A stretch of DNA of 64,000 nt from Klenkia sesuvii. Its GTDB lineage: Bacteria; Actinomycetota; Actinomycetes; Mycobacteriales; Geodermatophilaceae. The stretch's first letter is position 1. Each line of letters starts with the position of its first letter. This document shows, piece after piece, positions 43,403 to 52,237 of the stretch. The translations under genes were made by a program, and so were the position numbers. A model generated the notes under the pieces. That model had not been told where the DNA came from, did not search any database, and was given only the letters and a program-made list of their open reading frames with translations. The stretch lies in contig NZ_JBAPLU010000011.1 in assembly GCF_037083825.1 (NCBI RefSeq), positions 62,001 through 126,000 on the forward strand, given 5' to 3'.

Positions 43403-46400
43403 GTGCGCACCTTCACGCTCCTGTCCACGTCCGACACCGACCTGCTGGCCGCGCGGACCAGCGACTCCGACTGGCGGCTGGGCAACCCCTACCGGGTCGG
43501 CGACCTCGTCGAGTTCGCCCGCGGCACCGACCTCGTGGTCTTCCGGATCCTCGGCTCGCGCCGGAAGTACGAGGACATGGTGCGGCCGTTGCTGGAGCTG
43601 GGCGTGCCGGTCGTGGTGCTGGGCGGGGAGCAGCTGCCCGACGCCGAGCTCATGGGGCTGTCGACCGTGCCGATGGGCGTGGCCACCGAGGCGCACGCCT
43701 ACCTGGCCCAGGGCGGCCCGGGGAACATCGTGCAGCTGCACCGGTTCCTGGCCGACACCGTGCTGCTGGACGGCGAGGGGTTCGACAAGCCGGCCGTGGC
43801 CCCCGACTGGGGCGTCGTCGACCGGCGGTCCTCGGTGACCGGGCCGCGGGTCGCCGTCCTGTACTACCGGGCGCACCACCTGGCCGGGAACACCGCGTTC
43901 GTCGACACCCTGTGCGCCGCGGTCGAGACCGCCGGTGGGGTGCCGGTGCCGGTCTACTGCGCGTCGCTGCGCTCGGTCGACCCGGCGATGCTCGACGTGC
44001 TGCGCACGGTCGACGCCATGGTCGTCACCGTGCTGGCGGCCGGCGGTTCCCGCCCGGCCACCGCCCAGGCCGGTGGGGACGACGGCGCCTGGGACGTCGG
44101 CGCGCTGGCCGACCTGGACATCCCGGTCATCCAGGGCCTGGTGCTCGGCAGCGACCGGGAGACCTGGGCCGGCAACGACGACGGGCTCTCGCCGCTGGAC
44201 GTCGGCAACCAGGTGGCCATCCCCGAGTTCGACGGCCGCATCATCACCGTGCCGTTCTCCTTCAAGGAGGTCGACGCCGACGGCCTGACCTCCTACGTGC
44301 CCGACCCCGAGCGGGCCGCCCGCGTCGCCGGCATCGCCGTGGCGCACGCCCGGTTGCGCCACACCCCGCCGTCCGAGCGCAAGGTCGTGGTGATGCTGTC
44401 GGCGTACCCGACCAAGCACGCCCGGATCGGCAACGCGGTGGGGCTGGACACGCCGGCGTCGGTCGTCCGGCTGCTGGCCGCGATGGCCGGGCAGGGCTAC
44501 GACATCGGCCCGTTCGACGGGCCCGGCTCGCTGCCCGGCGTCGCGGACCTGGACGGCGACGCCCTGGTGCACGCGCTCATCGAGGCCGGCGGCCAGGACC
44601 CCGACTGGCTCACCGCCGAGCAGCTGAGCGGCAACCCGGTGCGCATCCCGGCCGCCGAGTACCGGCGGTGGTTCGACACACTCCCGGCCGAGCTGACCGA
44701 CCGCATGGTCGAGCACTGGGGCCCGCCGCCGGGGCAGCTGTTCGTCGACCCCACCGACGACTGCATCGTGTTCGCCGCGCTGCGCGCCGGCAACGTCGTG
44801 GTGATGGTGCAGCCTCCGCGCGGGTTCGGCGAGAACCCGATCGCGATCTACCACGACCCCGACCTGCCGCCCAGCCACCACTACCTGGCCGCCTACCACT
44901 GGCTGCGCTCGGAGTTCGGGGCCCACGCGCTGGTGCACGTGGGCAAGCACGGCAACCTGGAGTGGATGCCCGGCAAGACGGTGGGCCTCTCGGCGTCCTG
45001 CGCGCCCGACGCCGCCCTCGGGGACCTGCCGGTGGTCTACCCGTTCCTGGTCAACGACCCGGGTGAGGGCTCGCAGGCCAAGCGCCGCGCGCACGCCGTG
45101 CTGGTCGACCACATGGTGCCGCCGATGGCCCGTGCCGACTCCTACGGCGACATCGCCCGGCTGGAGCAGCTGCTCGACGAGCACGCCAACATCGCCGCGA
45201 TGGACCCGCCGAAGCTCCCGGCCATCCGCCAGCAGATCTGGACGCTCATCCAGGCCGCGAAGATGGACCACGACCTGGGCCTGGAGGACCGGCCGCACGA
45301 CGCCGAGTTCGACGAGATGATCCTGCACGTCGACGGCTGGCTGTGCGCCATCAAGGACTCCCAGATCCGCGACGGCCTGCACGTCTTCGGCTCCCCGCCC
45401 GAGGGTGACGCCCGGGTGGGCCTGGTGCTGGCGATCCTGCGCGCCCGGCAGATCTGGGGCGGCGCAGTCGCGATGCCGGGCCTGCGCGAGGCGCTGGGCC
45501 TGGTCGAGGACGGGACGGCGGGCCTGGCCGAGACCGACGCCGTCGAGGCCCGGGCGCTGGCGCTGGTGGAGGGGCTCGAGGCCGCCGGCTGGACGTCGTC
45601 CGCGGTCGGGCCCGTGGTGACCCAGGTGCTGGGCGGCCCGCACGCCGACGTCGAGCGGGTGCTGCACTTCGCCGTCGACGAGCTGGTGCCGCGGCTGGCC
45701 CGCACCACCGACGAGATCGACCTGGCGCTGCACGCCCTGGACGGCGGCTACGTGCCGGCCGGGCCGTCGGGCTCGCCGCTGCGCGGGCTGGTCAACGTGC
45801 TGCCGACCGGGCGCAACTTCTACTCCGTGGACCCGCGCGCGGTGCCCTCGCGGCTGGCCTGGGAGACCGGGCAGGGTCTGGCCGACGGCCTGCTGGAGCG
45901 CTACCGGTCCGAGGAGGGCTCGTGGCCGGCGTCGGTGGGCCTCTCGGTGTGGGGCACGTCGGCCATGCGCACGAGCGGGGACGACGTCGCCCAGGTGCTG
46001 GCGCTGCTCGGCGTCCGGCCCGTGTGGGACGAGGCCTCGCGCCGGGTCAAGGAGCTCGAGCCGATCCCGCTGGCCGAGCTGGAGCGCCCGCGCATCGACG
46101 TCGTCGTCCGCATCTCGGGCTTCTTCCGGGATGCGTTCCCGCACGTGGTGACCATGCTCGACGACGCCGTCACCCTGGTGGCGGGGCTGGACGAGTCGCC
46201 GGAGGACAACTACGTGCGCCGCCACGTCGACGCCGACGTCGCCGAGCACGGCGACCGGCGCCGGGCCACCACGCGGGTGTTCGGCTCGAAGCCCGGCGCG
46301 TACGGGGCGGGGCTGCTGTCGCTGATCGACAGCCGCGACTGGCGCACCGACGCCGACCTGGCCGAGGTCTACGCGGTCTGGGGCGGCTACGCCTACGGCC

Positions 46401-47017
46401 GCGACCTCGACGGCGCGTCGGCCCGCCCGGACATGGAGACGGCCTACCGGCGCATCGCGGTGGCGGCGAAGAACATCGACACCCGCGAGCACGACATCGC
46501 CGACTCCGACGACTACTTCCAGTACCACGGCGGGATGGTCGCCACGGTCCGCGCGCTGACCGGCGCCTCGCCCAAGGCCTACATCGGCGACTCCACCCGG
46601 CCCGAGCACGTGCGCACCCGCTCGCTGGTCGAGGAGACCTCCCGGGTGTTCCGCGCCCGGGTGGTCAACCCGAAGTGGATCGCCGCGATGCGCCGGCACG
46701 GCTACAAGGGCGCCTTCGAGATGGCCGCGACCGTGGACTACCTGTTCGGCTACGACGCCACCACCGGCGTCGTCGCCGACTGGATGTACGAGAAGCTGAC
46801 CCAGAGCTACGTGCTCGACCCGGAGAACCGGGCGTTCCTGGAGGAGTCCAACCCCTGGGCGCTGCACGGGATCGCCGAGCGCCTGCTCGAGGCCGTCGAC
46901 CGGTCGTTGTGGGCGTCGCCGGACCCGGAGGTCCTGGCTGCGCTCCAGCAGGCCTACCTGGATACCGAGGGCGACCTGGAAGCCGGCCCCCGCACCCCCG
47001 CCGAGAGGAACTCGTGA
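43403..47017 (+). CDS. cobN: Cobaltochelatase subunit CobN
   Basis: CobN is the large, substrate-binding subunit of the ATP-dependent aerobic cobaltochelatase, which inserts Co2+ into hydrogenobyrinic acid a,c-diamide with CobS and CobT. The 1204 residues are full length. Family blocks are YYRAHHLAGNTAFVDTLC, PVIQGLVLGSDRETW, VVMLSAYPTKHARIGNAVGLD, LVHVGKHGNLEWMPGK, YPFLVNDPGEGSQAKRRAHAV and VVRISGFFRDAFPHVV. GTG 43403 follows GGGGAAGG, which the riboswitch can mask. Chelatase partners are absent from the window. Its stop overlaps the FKBP-like gene. Confidence 0.96.
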   Translation: MRTFTLLSTSDTDLLAARTSDSDWRLGNPYRVGDLVEFARGTDLVVFRILGSRRKYEDMVRPLLELGVPVVVLGGEQLPDAELMGLSTVPMGVATEAHAYLAQGGPGNIVQLHRFLADTVLLDGEGFDKPAVAPDWGVVDRRSSVTGPRVAVLYYRAHHLAGNTAFVDTLCAAVETAGGVPVPVYCASLRSVDPAMLDVLRTVDAMVVTVLAAGGSRPATAQAGGDDGAWDVGALADLDIPVIQGLVLGSDRETWAGNDDGLSPLDVGNQVAIPEFDGRIITVPFSFKEVDADGLTSYVPDPERAARVAGIAVAHARLRHTPPSERKVVVMLSAYPTKHARIGNAVGLDTPASVVRLLAAMAGQGYDIGPFDGPGSLPGVADLDGDALVHALIEAGGQDPDWLTAEQLSGNPVRIPAAEYRRWFDTLPAELTDRMVEHWGPPPGQLFVDPTDDCIVFAALRAGNVVVMVQPPRGFGENPIAIYHDPDLPPSHHYLAAYHWLRSEFGAHALVHVGKHGNLEWMPGKTVGLSASCAPDAALGDLPVVYPFLVNDPGEGSQAKRRAHAVLVDHMVPPMARADSYGDIARLEQLLDEHANIAAMDPPKLPAIRQQIWTLIQAAKMDHDLGLEDRPHDAEFDEMILHVDGWLCAIKDSQIRDGLHVFGSPPEGDARVGLVLAILRARQIWGGAVAMPGLREALGLVEDGTAGLAETDAVEARALALVEGLEAAGWTSSAVGPVVTQVLGGPHADVERVLHFAVDELVPRLARTTDEIDLALHALDGGYVPAGPSGSPLRGLVNVLPTGRNFYSVDPRAVPSRLAWETGQGLADGLLERYRSEEGSWPASVGLSVWGTSAMRTSGDDVAQVLALLGVRPVWDEASRRVKELEPIPLAELERPRIDVVVRISGFFRDAFPHVVTMLDDAVTLVAGLDESPEDNYVRRHVDADVAEHGDRRRATTRVFGSKPGAYGAGLLSLIDSRDWRTDADLAEVYAVWGGYAYGRDLDGASARPDMETAYRRIAVAAKNIDTREHDIADSDDYFQYHGGMVATVRALTGASPKAYIGDSTRPEHVRTRSLVEETSRVFRARVVNPKWIAAMRRHGYKGAFEMAATVDYLFGYDATTGVVADWMYEKLTQSYVLDPENRAFLEESNPWALHGIAERLLEAVDRSLWASPDPEVLAALQQAYLDTEGDLEAGPRTPAERNS

Positions 47018-47600
47018 ACCGCCGCCGCACCGCCCTGCTCGCCCTCCCCGCCGCGCTGCTCCTGGCCGCCTGCGGATCCTCCCCCGAGGGCGCCACCTCG
47101 TCCTCGGACGGCGGGGCGGCCACCGCTTCGTCGCCCGCGGTCCAGGGGCCGACGGCCGGTGCGGCGGGGTGCACCGACGCGCCCGCCACGGCCGAGGCGC
47201 CGGCTTCGGTGTCGACCGACCTGTCGGTGCAGCCCGGGTCAGCGGCACCGACGCCGAGCCGCCGTGCGGGTTGGTGGTCGCCGACGTGGTGGTCGGCGAC
47301 GGGCCGGTGGCGGAGTCGGGATCGGCGGTCGAGGTGAAGTACGTGGGCGCCTTCTACGAGTCCGGCGAGGTGTTCGACGCCTCGTGGAAGAACGGGGCGG
47401 ACTCCACGCTGCCCTTCACCGCCGGCGCCGGCCGGGTGATCCAGGGCTTCGGCCAGGGCGTGCAGGGCATGGCGGTCGGTGGCCGGCGGGTCATCACCAT
47501 CCCCAGCGACCTCGGCTACGGCGACCGCGGCGCGGGTGGTGGGGCCATCCCCGGCGGCGCCACCCTCGTCTTCGTCGTGGACCTCGTCTCCGTCAGCTGA
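47014..47600 (+). pseudogene. FKBP-type peptidyl-prolyl isomerase lipoprotein, frameshifted
   Basis: Translation from GTG 47014 (GTGA overlap with cobN, GAGAGGAA ahead) gives a lipoprotein signal LLALPAALLLAACGSS with its lipobox Cys and a Ser/Ala linker to VSTDLSVQPG. The frame then fails near CCCGGG (47233-47238). The next frame carries an intact FKBP domain: VEVKYVGAFYESGEVFDASW, VIQGFGQGVQGMAVGGRRV and YGDRGAGGGAIPGGATLVFVV. Inserting one base at the break would join DLSVQP to VSGTDAEPPCG, the expected continuation. It is either a recent one-base deletion or a sequence error. If whole, it is an extracytoplasmic foldase coupled to cobN. Confidence 0.75.
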
Positions 47601-47612
47601 GCGCTGGCCCAG

Positions 47613-47682
47613 GGTGGCCGGACATCTCGTACGGTGGCCGGCCGGTGCTCGGTGCGCAGACCGTGGGAGATGTCAGGCCACC
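47613..47682. repeat. Nested palindromic element, family A copy 2
   Basis: GGTGGCC and GACATCTC (47613-47628) pair with GAGATGTC and GGCCACC (47667-47682), with one mismatched base between the blocks. The left half matches copy 1 (6760-6826) nearly base for base, including CTCG.ACGGTGGCCGGCC. The right arm contains the pabBC stop codon. It lies between convergent genes. Confidence 0.8.
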
Positions 47683-49451
47683 CCGGGCGGGAGGCCGGGG
47701 AGCAGGACGGCGGGGCGCCACCCGCGCAGCGAGCTGACCACGGCCAGCTCCTCGGCGGCGTGCAGGTCGGCGACGGCCAGCACCCGCTCGGCCAGCACGC
47801 CCTCGGCCACCAGCCGGGCGCGGGCGGTGCCGGGCAGGCAGCCCGAGCTCGTCGGGGGCGTCCACCAGGTGCCGTCGAGCCGCACGCAGAGGGTGGCGAT
47901 CGACGTCTCGGTGACCTCGCCCCGCTCGTTGACCAGCACCACGTCGTCGGCGTGCGGGTGCCGGGCGGCCGCGGCGGTGTAGACGTCGCGGCGGGTGGTC
48001 TTGTGCTGCAGCCACGGGCTCGCGGAGTCGACGGGCACCGTGTCCACGGCCAGCCGCACCGGCCCGGTCGTCCCCGGCAGGTCGGCCACCGTCACCGCCA
48101 CCCGGCCGGCGCGGTCCAGCGTCAACCGCACCCGGCTCGCCGCCCGCCCGGCCACGGCCTGCTCCAGCGCAGTGACCACCACGGCGAGGTCGCAGGCATG
48201 GCCCAGGTAGTCGGCCGAGTCGGCCAACCGCGCCAGGTGCTCGGGCAGGTGGGTGAAGCCGGCGTCCGCCGTGTGGCCGAGCGTCTCCAGCAGCTCGAAC
48301 TCCCCGGTCGGTGCGGTCAGCACCGCGGCCTTGGCGCGCAGCTCCCGGCGCTCGGCGGCGGCGTCGGAGCTCCAGGTGATGCCCCCGCCCGCGCCGTAGA
48401 CCGCCTGCCCGCCGGCCACGACCGCCGTCCGGATGGCCACCGAGAAGCGCCCCGACACCGGCTCCCCGGGCGGGGCCAGCCAGCCGACGGCCCCGCAGTA
48501 GACCCCGCGCGGCGAGGCCTCCAGGTCGGCGATCGCCTGCATCGCGGCGGCCTTGGGCGCGCCGGTGACCGACCCGCACGGGAAGGTCGCGGCCAGCAGC
48601 TCGACCAGGCCGACCTCCGGGCGCAGGGTCGCCCGCACCTCGCTGACCAGCTGCCACACGGTCGGGTAGCGCTCGGCGGTGAACAGCTCGGTGACCTCGA
48701 CGCTGCCGACCTCGGCCACGCGGCCCAGGTCGTTGCGCAGCAGGTCGACGATCATCAGGTTCTCGGCCCGCTCCTTGGGGCTGGACCGCAGCTGCGCCAC
48801 GACGGCGTCGTCCTCGGCCGTCGTCCGGCCCCGGGCCGCCGTCCCCTTCATCGGGCGGGTGCGCACCCGGCGCCCCGACCACTCCAGGAACAGCTCGGGG
48901 CTCGCCGAGGCCACCGTGTGCGTGCCGGTGTCCACCAGTGCCCCGTACGCGCACCGCTGGGCGAGCACGAGGTCGGCGTACAGCGCGGCCGGGTCGGCGC
49001 AGGGTGCGCGCAGCCGGTCGGTGAGGTTCACCTGGTAGGTCTCACCGGCGGCGATGAGCGCCCGCACCTGCTCGACGGCCCGCGCGTGCTCGGCGTCCGT
49101 GCGGTCCAGCAGCCACGGGCCGGTCGACGTCCCGCCCACGAGCGCGGGGGCGGCGGTGGGCCCGTCGGACAGCCCGAACCAGACCAGCGGTGGGTCGCCG
49201 TCCTCAGGTCCCCGCACGGCGAGCGACGGGTCCAGCCCCGGCGCCGCCTCGTAGGACAGGACGCCGTGCGCCCACGCCCCGCCGGCGACGGCCGCCTCGA
49301 CCTCCCGCAACGCAGGTCGCACCTCGGCGGCCGTGCGGGCCACCACCACCCGGGTGGGCGCGCGGAACAGCCACGCCGTCCCGGCCACGAGGTCGTCGAA
49401 CCGGGCGGTCACCGGGCCGCCGCGCACCTCGGGCCCGCCTCGACCGGTCAC
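47673..49451 (-). CDS. pabBC: Fused aminodeoxychorismate synthase component I / 4-amino-4-deoxychorismate lyase
   Basis: A 592-residue fusion for p-aminobenzoate (folate) synthesis. Residues 1-370 are a chorismate-binding PabB domain: GETYQVNLTDRL, KGTAARGRTTAEDD, ENLMIVDLLRNDLGRV, TFPCGSVTGAPKAAAM and GVYCGAVGWLAP. Residues 380-592 are a PabC-like PLP lyase (FELLETL; LQHKTTRRDVYTAA; VLVNERGEVTETSIA; SSGCLPGTAR), where the Lys of LQHKTTR is the probable PLP lysine. GTG 49451 overlaps the cobS stop, so folate and B12 steps are coupled. The order on the minus strand is cobC-cobU-cobS-pabBC. Confidence 0.9.
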   Translation of the reverse strand: MTGRGGPEVRGGPVTARFDDLVAGTAWLFRAPTRVVVARTAAEVRPALREVEAAVAGGAWAHGVLSYEAAPGLDPSLAVRGPEDGDPPLVWFGLSDGPTAAPALVGGTSTGPWLLDRTDAEHARAVEQVRALIAAGETYQVNLTDRLRAPCADPAALYADLVLAQRCAYGALVDTGTHTVASASPELFLEWSGRRVRTRPMKGTAARGRTTAEDDAVVAQLRSSPKERAENLMIVDLLRNDLGRVAEVGSVEVTELFTAERYPTVWQLVSEVRATLRPEVGLVELLAATFPCGSVTGAPKAAAMQAIADLEASPRGVYCGAVGWLAPPGEPVSGRFSVAIRTAVVAGGQAVYGAGGGITWSSDAAAERRELRAKAAVLTAPTGEFELLETLGHTADAGFTHLPEHLARLADSADYLGHACDLAVVVTALEQAVAGRAASRVRLTLDRAGRVAVTVADLPGTTGPVRLAVDTVPVDSASPWLQHKTTRRDVYTAAAARHPHADDVVLVNERGEVTETSIATLCVRLDGTWWTPPTSSGCLPGTARARLVAEGVLAERVLAVADLHAAEELAVVSSLRGWRPAVLLPGLPPGVA

Positions 49452-50191
49452 CCCAGCAGCACCGCGGCGGCCAGCAGCGTCGCGGTCGCGGTCACCTCGC
49501 CGGAGGCGCCCATGACGTCGCCGTTGACCCCACCCAGGCGCGCCCGGGCCCGGCGGTGCAGCAGCTCGCCCGCCGCCAGGCCGACGACCCCGGCACCCAC
49601 CAGCCGGGCGCCGAGGGGCGCGTCGCCCAGCCAGACCGCCGTCCCGAGCACGCAGAGGACGGCGACCGCGCAGCACCCGGCCAGCCAGACCCGCGACACC
49701 GTGCCGGCCACCGCCGCGGCCAGCGACGACCCCGCGGCCACCGGCACCCCCGGCAGGCCGCAGCGCGCCATCGCCAGGCGCGCGGCCACGACCGCCGTCC
49801 ACAGCGCGAGCCACCCGCCGTCGACCACGAGCAGCCCGGTCAGGCAGGCGACCTGCAGCAGCAGCACGAGCACCAGGGTGGCAACGCCGAACGGCCCGAC
49901 GTCCCCGGCGCGCATCACCTCCAGCGCCCGCTCGCGCCCGCGCAGCGGACCCAGGCCGTCGGCGGTGTCGGCCAACCCGTCCAGGTGCAGCCCCCGGGTC
50001 AGCCAGGCCAGCAGCGCCACCGCCAGCACCGCGCCGACCAGGGGTGATGCGTACCGGGCCCCCAGCCAGCCGGTGAGCGACGCCAGGTCACCGAGCACCA
50101 GCCCGACCAGCGGCGCCCACGGCAGCACACCGCGCGGCGAGGGGTTGCCCGGCACCCGCGCGATGGTCAGCCAGGCGAAGGCGGCCCTCAC
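49448..50191 (-). CDS. cobS: Adenosylcobinamide-GDP ribazoletransferase (cobalamin synthase)
   Basis: This membrane enzyme joins alpha-ribazole (phosphate) to adenosylcobinamide-GDP in nucleotide-loop assembly. The 247 residues are almost all hydrophobic helices. The active-site block is LTRGLHLDGLADTADGLG (D-G-L-A-D-T-x-D), followed by RERALEVMRAGDVGPFGV and, near the end, GGVNGDVMGASGEVTATATL with its own acidic pair. GTG 50191 overlaps the cobU stop. This is the CobV of the Pseudomonas nomenclature, not the chelatase subunit also called CobS. Confidence 0.94.
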   Translation of the reverse strand: MRAAFAWLTIARVPGNPSPRGVLPWAPLVGLVLGDLASLTGWLGARYASPLVGAVLAVALLAWLTRGLHLDGLADTADGLGPLRGRERALEVMRAGDVGPFGVATLVLVLLLQVACLTGLLVVDGGWLALWTAVVAARLAMARCGLPGVPVAAGSSLAAAVAGTVSRVWLAGCCAVAVLCVLGTAVWLGDAPLGARLVGAGVVGLAAGELLHRRARARLGGVNGDVMGASGEVTATATLLAAAVLLG

Positions 50192-50709
50192 CGCAGCCGC
50201 TGGGGAAGCCCGGCGACGACGAACCACACCTCGTCGGCGGTCGCGGCCAGCCGCTGGTTCACCGTGCCCAGGGTGTCCCGGAAGATGCGCCCGGACGCCG
50301 TCTCCGGCACCACGCCCAGCCCCACCTCGTCGCTGACCGCCACCACGTGCGCCGGCGTCATCACCCACGCCTCGAGCAGCTCGTCGACGCGCCGCGAGAG
50401 CCGGTCGCGGGCGCGCTGACCGCCGTCCCAGACCCCGCTGGCGTCCATCATCGCGGTGACCCAGGTGGTCACCGAGTCGACCAGGTAGGTGCCCGGCAGC
50501 ACCAGCTCACCGGGGTTGGTGGTCTCCTTCGTCGTCCACGCGGCCGGACGGCGGGCGCGGTGGGCGGCGATCCGCGCGGTCCACTCGGCGTCGTCCGGGC
50601 GGGGGTCGCTGGTGGCCAGGTAGGTGACGTCGTCGCGGCCCTCGAGCAGCGACTCGGCGTGCGCGGACTTGCCCGACCGCGAGCCGCCGAGCACCAGCGT
50701 GCGGCTCAC
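50188..50709 (-). CDS. cobU: Adenosylcobinamide kinase / adenosylcobinamide-phosphate guanylyltransferase
   Basis: A bifunctional 173-residue enzyme (CobU/CobP) that phosphorylates adenosylcobinamide and then transfers GMP to it. The P-loop GGSRSGKS is at residues 8-15. The guanylylated histidine lies in RIAAHRARRPAAWTT (H-x-x-R-R-P-x-x-W). LVDSVTTWVTAMM and VSDEVGLGVVPETASGRIFRDTLG (quoted for its E-V-G-x-G-V-V-P core) complete the fold. GTG 50709 overlaps the cobC stop, and the end overlaps cobS. Confidence 0.95.
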   Translation of the reverse strand: MSRTLVLGGSRSGKSAHAESLLEGRDDVTYLATSDPRPDDAEWTARIAAHRARRPAAWTTKETTNPGELVLPGTYLVDSVTTWVTAMMDASGVWDGGQRARDRLSRRVDELLEAWVMTPAHVVAVSDEVGLGVVPETASGRIFRDTLGTVNQRLAATADEVWFVVAGLPQRLR

Positions 50710-51242
50710 AGCTCGAGCCGGGTGATCGAGCCGTTGTGCGGGGTCGTGTGCGGCATCGCCTCGGGCCCGTCACCGGCCACGACCGCCTGGGCCGCCCGGA
50801 TCGTGTCGCCGTGGGTGACCAGCGCGACGACCTCGGCCGGCGGTCGTGCCTGCAGCTGGCCCAGGTAGTCGGCCACGCGGGCGTGCAGCTGGGCGAGGGA
50901 CTCGCCGCCCTCGGCCGACCAGTGGACGTCTGTCCAGTCGACGACGTCCCACAGCTCGCGGGAGGGCCGGCCCTCCAGCACGCCGTAGCCCTGCTCGCGC
51001 AGCGCGGGGGTGGTGGTGAAGCGCCGGCCGGTGGCGGCCATGCAGTGCTCGGCGGTCTGGACCGCGCGGTGCAGGTCGCTGGCCACCATCGCGCCGGGGC
51101 GCAGCTGCGCCAGCTCGGCGGCCGCCCCGCGGGCCTGCTCGTGGCCCAGCTCGGTCAACGGCACGTGCGCCGTCTGCCCCTGCATGAGGCCGGCGGCGTT
51201 CCAGGTGCTCTGTCCGTGCCGGACGAGCAGGAGCGTGGTCAT
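50706..51242 (-). CDS. cobC: Histidine phosphatase, probable alpha-ribazole phosphatase
   Basis: A 178-residue histidine-phosphatase-branch enzyme. The catalytic block LLLVRHGQSTWN lies at the N-terminus, the second Arg region is VASDLHRAVQTAE, and the acid/base area is EQGYGVLEGRPSRELW. The second His lies in VALVTHGDTIRAA. Alone it could be a generic phosphoglycerate-mutase-like phosphatase. Its GTGA coupling to cobU-cobS supports the CobC role of removing the phosphate from alpha-ribazole phosphate or from cobalamin phosphate. The start is ATG 51242. Confidence 0.85.
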   Translation of the reverse strand: MTTLLLVRHGQSTWNAAGLMQGQTAHVPLTELGHEQARGAAAELAQLRPGAMVASDLHRAVQTAEHCMAATGRRFTTTPALREQGYGVLEGRPSRELWDVVDWTDVHWSAEGGESLAQLHARVADYLGQLQARPPAEVVALVTHGDTIRAAQAVVAGDGPEAMPHTTPHNGSITRLEL

Positions 51243-51278
51243 CACCGGGGAGCCTAGGGGCCTGGTTACCGTCGAGGG

Positions 51279-52106
51279 GTGACGATCCCGATGCGGCCAC
51301 CCACCGACGGTCCCGGCGCCGCGGCCCTGGGCGCCCGCCGAGGTGCCCCGCGGGCCACCCGCCCGACCGGCCCGGACCCGCTGGCCCCGCTGCTGGACCT
51401 GCCCGGTGTGCGCGACGCCGCCGACGCCGCCCGCACCGCCGTCGACCGCCTGCTCGGCCACAAGGTGCTCCGCCGGGAGTCGGCCGGGGTGAGCTCGGAG
51501 TCCGCGCTGCGCGGGGCCCGGGCCTCGGCCGCGCTGGAGGGCGTCGACGTCCCGCTGGCCCAGGTGCGCACCGGTGACGTCAGCGAGCCGACGCTGCAGG
51601 GGGCGCTGCGGGTGTCGGTGGCGCTGGGCTCGATGGTGGAGACCTGGGACCGGGCGCCCGGGCAGGTGCTGGCCCGCATGCACGTGCTCGCCGTCGCCGA
51701 CCTGGTGCCGCAGGCCGAGCTGGGCCGCCCGGCCGCGCACGCCGGGGAACGGTTGGGCGGGGTCTTCGCGCTGGTCACCGGCGCGACGGCCGCGCCGGCG
51801 GTGGTGGTCGCGGCCGTGGTGCACGGTGAGCTGGCCGCGGTGGAGCCCTTCGCCGTCGGCAGCGGCGTGGTGGCCCGGGCAGCCGGCCGGCTGACCGGCA
51901 TCGCCCGCGGTCTGGACCCCAAGGCCGTGTCGGTGCCCGAGGTGGGCTTCGCCGAGCTGGGCGCCGATGCCTACGCGGCGGCGCTGGCCGGCTACCGCAG
52001 CGGGACGACCGACGGCGTGGCCGGCTGGCTGGTGCACTGCGCCCGCGCGACCGAGCTCGGCGCCCGCGAGGGCCTGGCCATCTGCGAGTCCCTCCTCCGC
52101 GGCTAG
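51279..52106 (+). CDS. Fic-fold protein lacking the catalytic motif
   Basis: A 275-residue all-helical protein. Residues 70-100 (ESALRGARASAALEGVDVPL) match the N-terminal helices of Fic/DOC proteins. The segment ELAAVEPFAVGSGVVARAAGRL near residue 190 sits where Fic proteins have HPFx(D/E)GNGR. Here His is Glu and G-N-G-R is G-S-G-V, so AMP transfer is not expected. Homologues of this sort are frequent in actinobacteria near helicase/tad loci; I recall this as a pattern, not a proof. GTG 51279 is divergent from cobC across 36 bases. Confidence 0.65.
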   Translation: MTIPMRPPTDGPGAAALGARRGAPRATRPTGPDPLAPLLDLPGVRDAADAARTAVDRLLGHKVLRRESAGVSSESALRGARASAALEGVDVPLAQVRTGDVSEPTLQGALRVSVALGSMVETWDRAPGQVLARMHVLAVADLVPQAELGRPAAHAGERLGGVFALVTGATAAPAVVVAAVVHGELAAVEPFAVGSGVVARAAGRLTGIARGLDPKAVSVPEVGFAELGADAYAAALAGYRSGTTDGVAGWLVHCARATELGAREGLAICESLLRG

Positions 52107-52237
52107 CGCGCCGGGCGGCCCCCAGCCCGCCGCGCGCCGCCCCCCCCCGAAGGGTTGCCCGCCGAGGGCGGGGACGGGGCGTGGGCGTCGGGGCACGGCC
52201 GCCCCTGGCGATGCACGCCGGGCCGCGCCCGCCGCCA

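Noticed and set aside
39713..47248. Very long open frame on the minus strand opposite the cyclase, ligase, phosphatase and cobN genes
   Set aside because: It is low-complexity, His/Arg/Gly-rich and antisense to genes with clear domains; such frames arise from high GC third positions.
52140..52148. Run of nine C as a possible phase-variation tract
   Set aside because: It lies outside any supported reading frame and outside the paired motif; it is only a sequencing-risk site.
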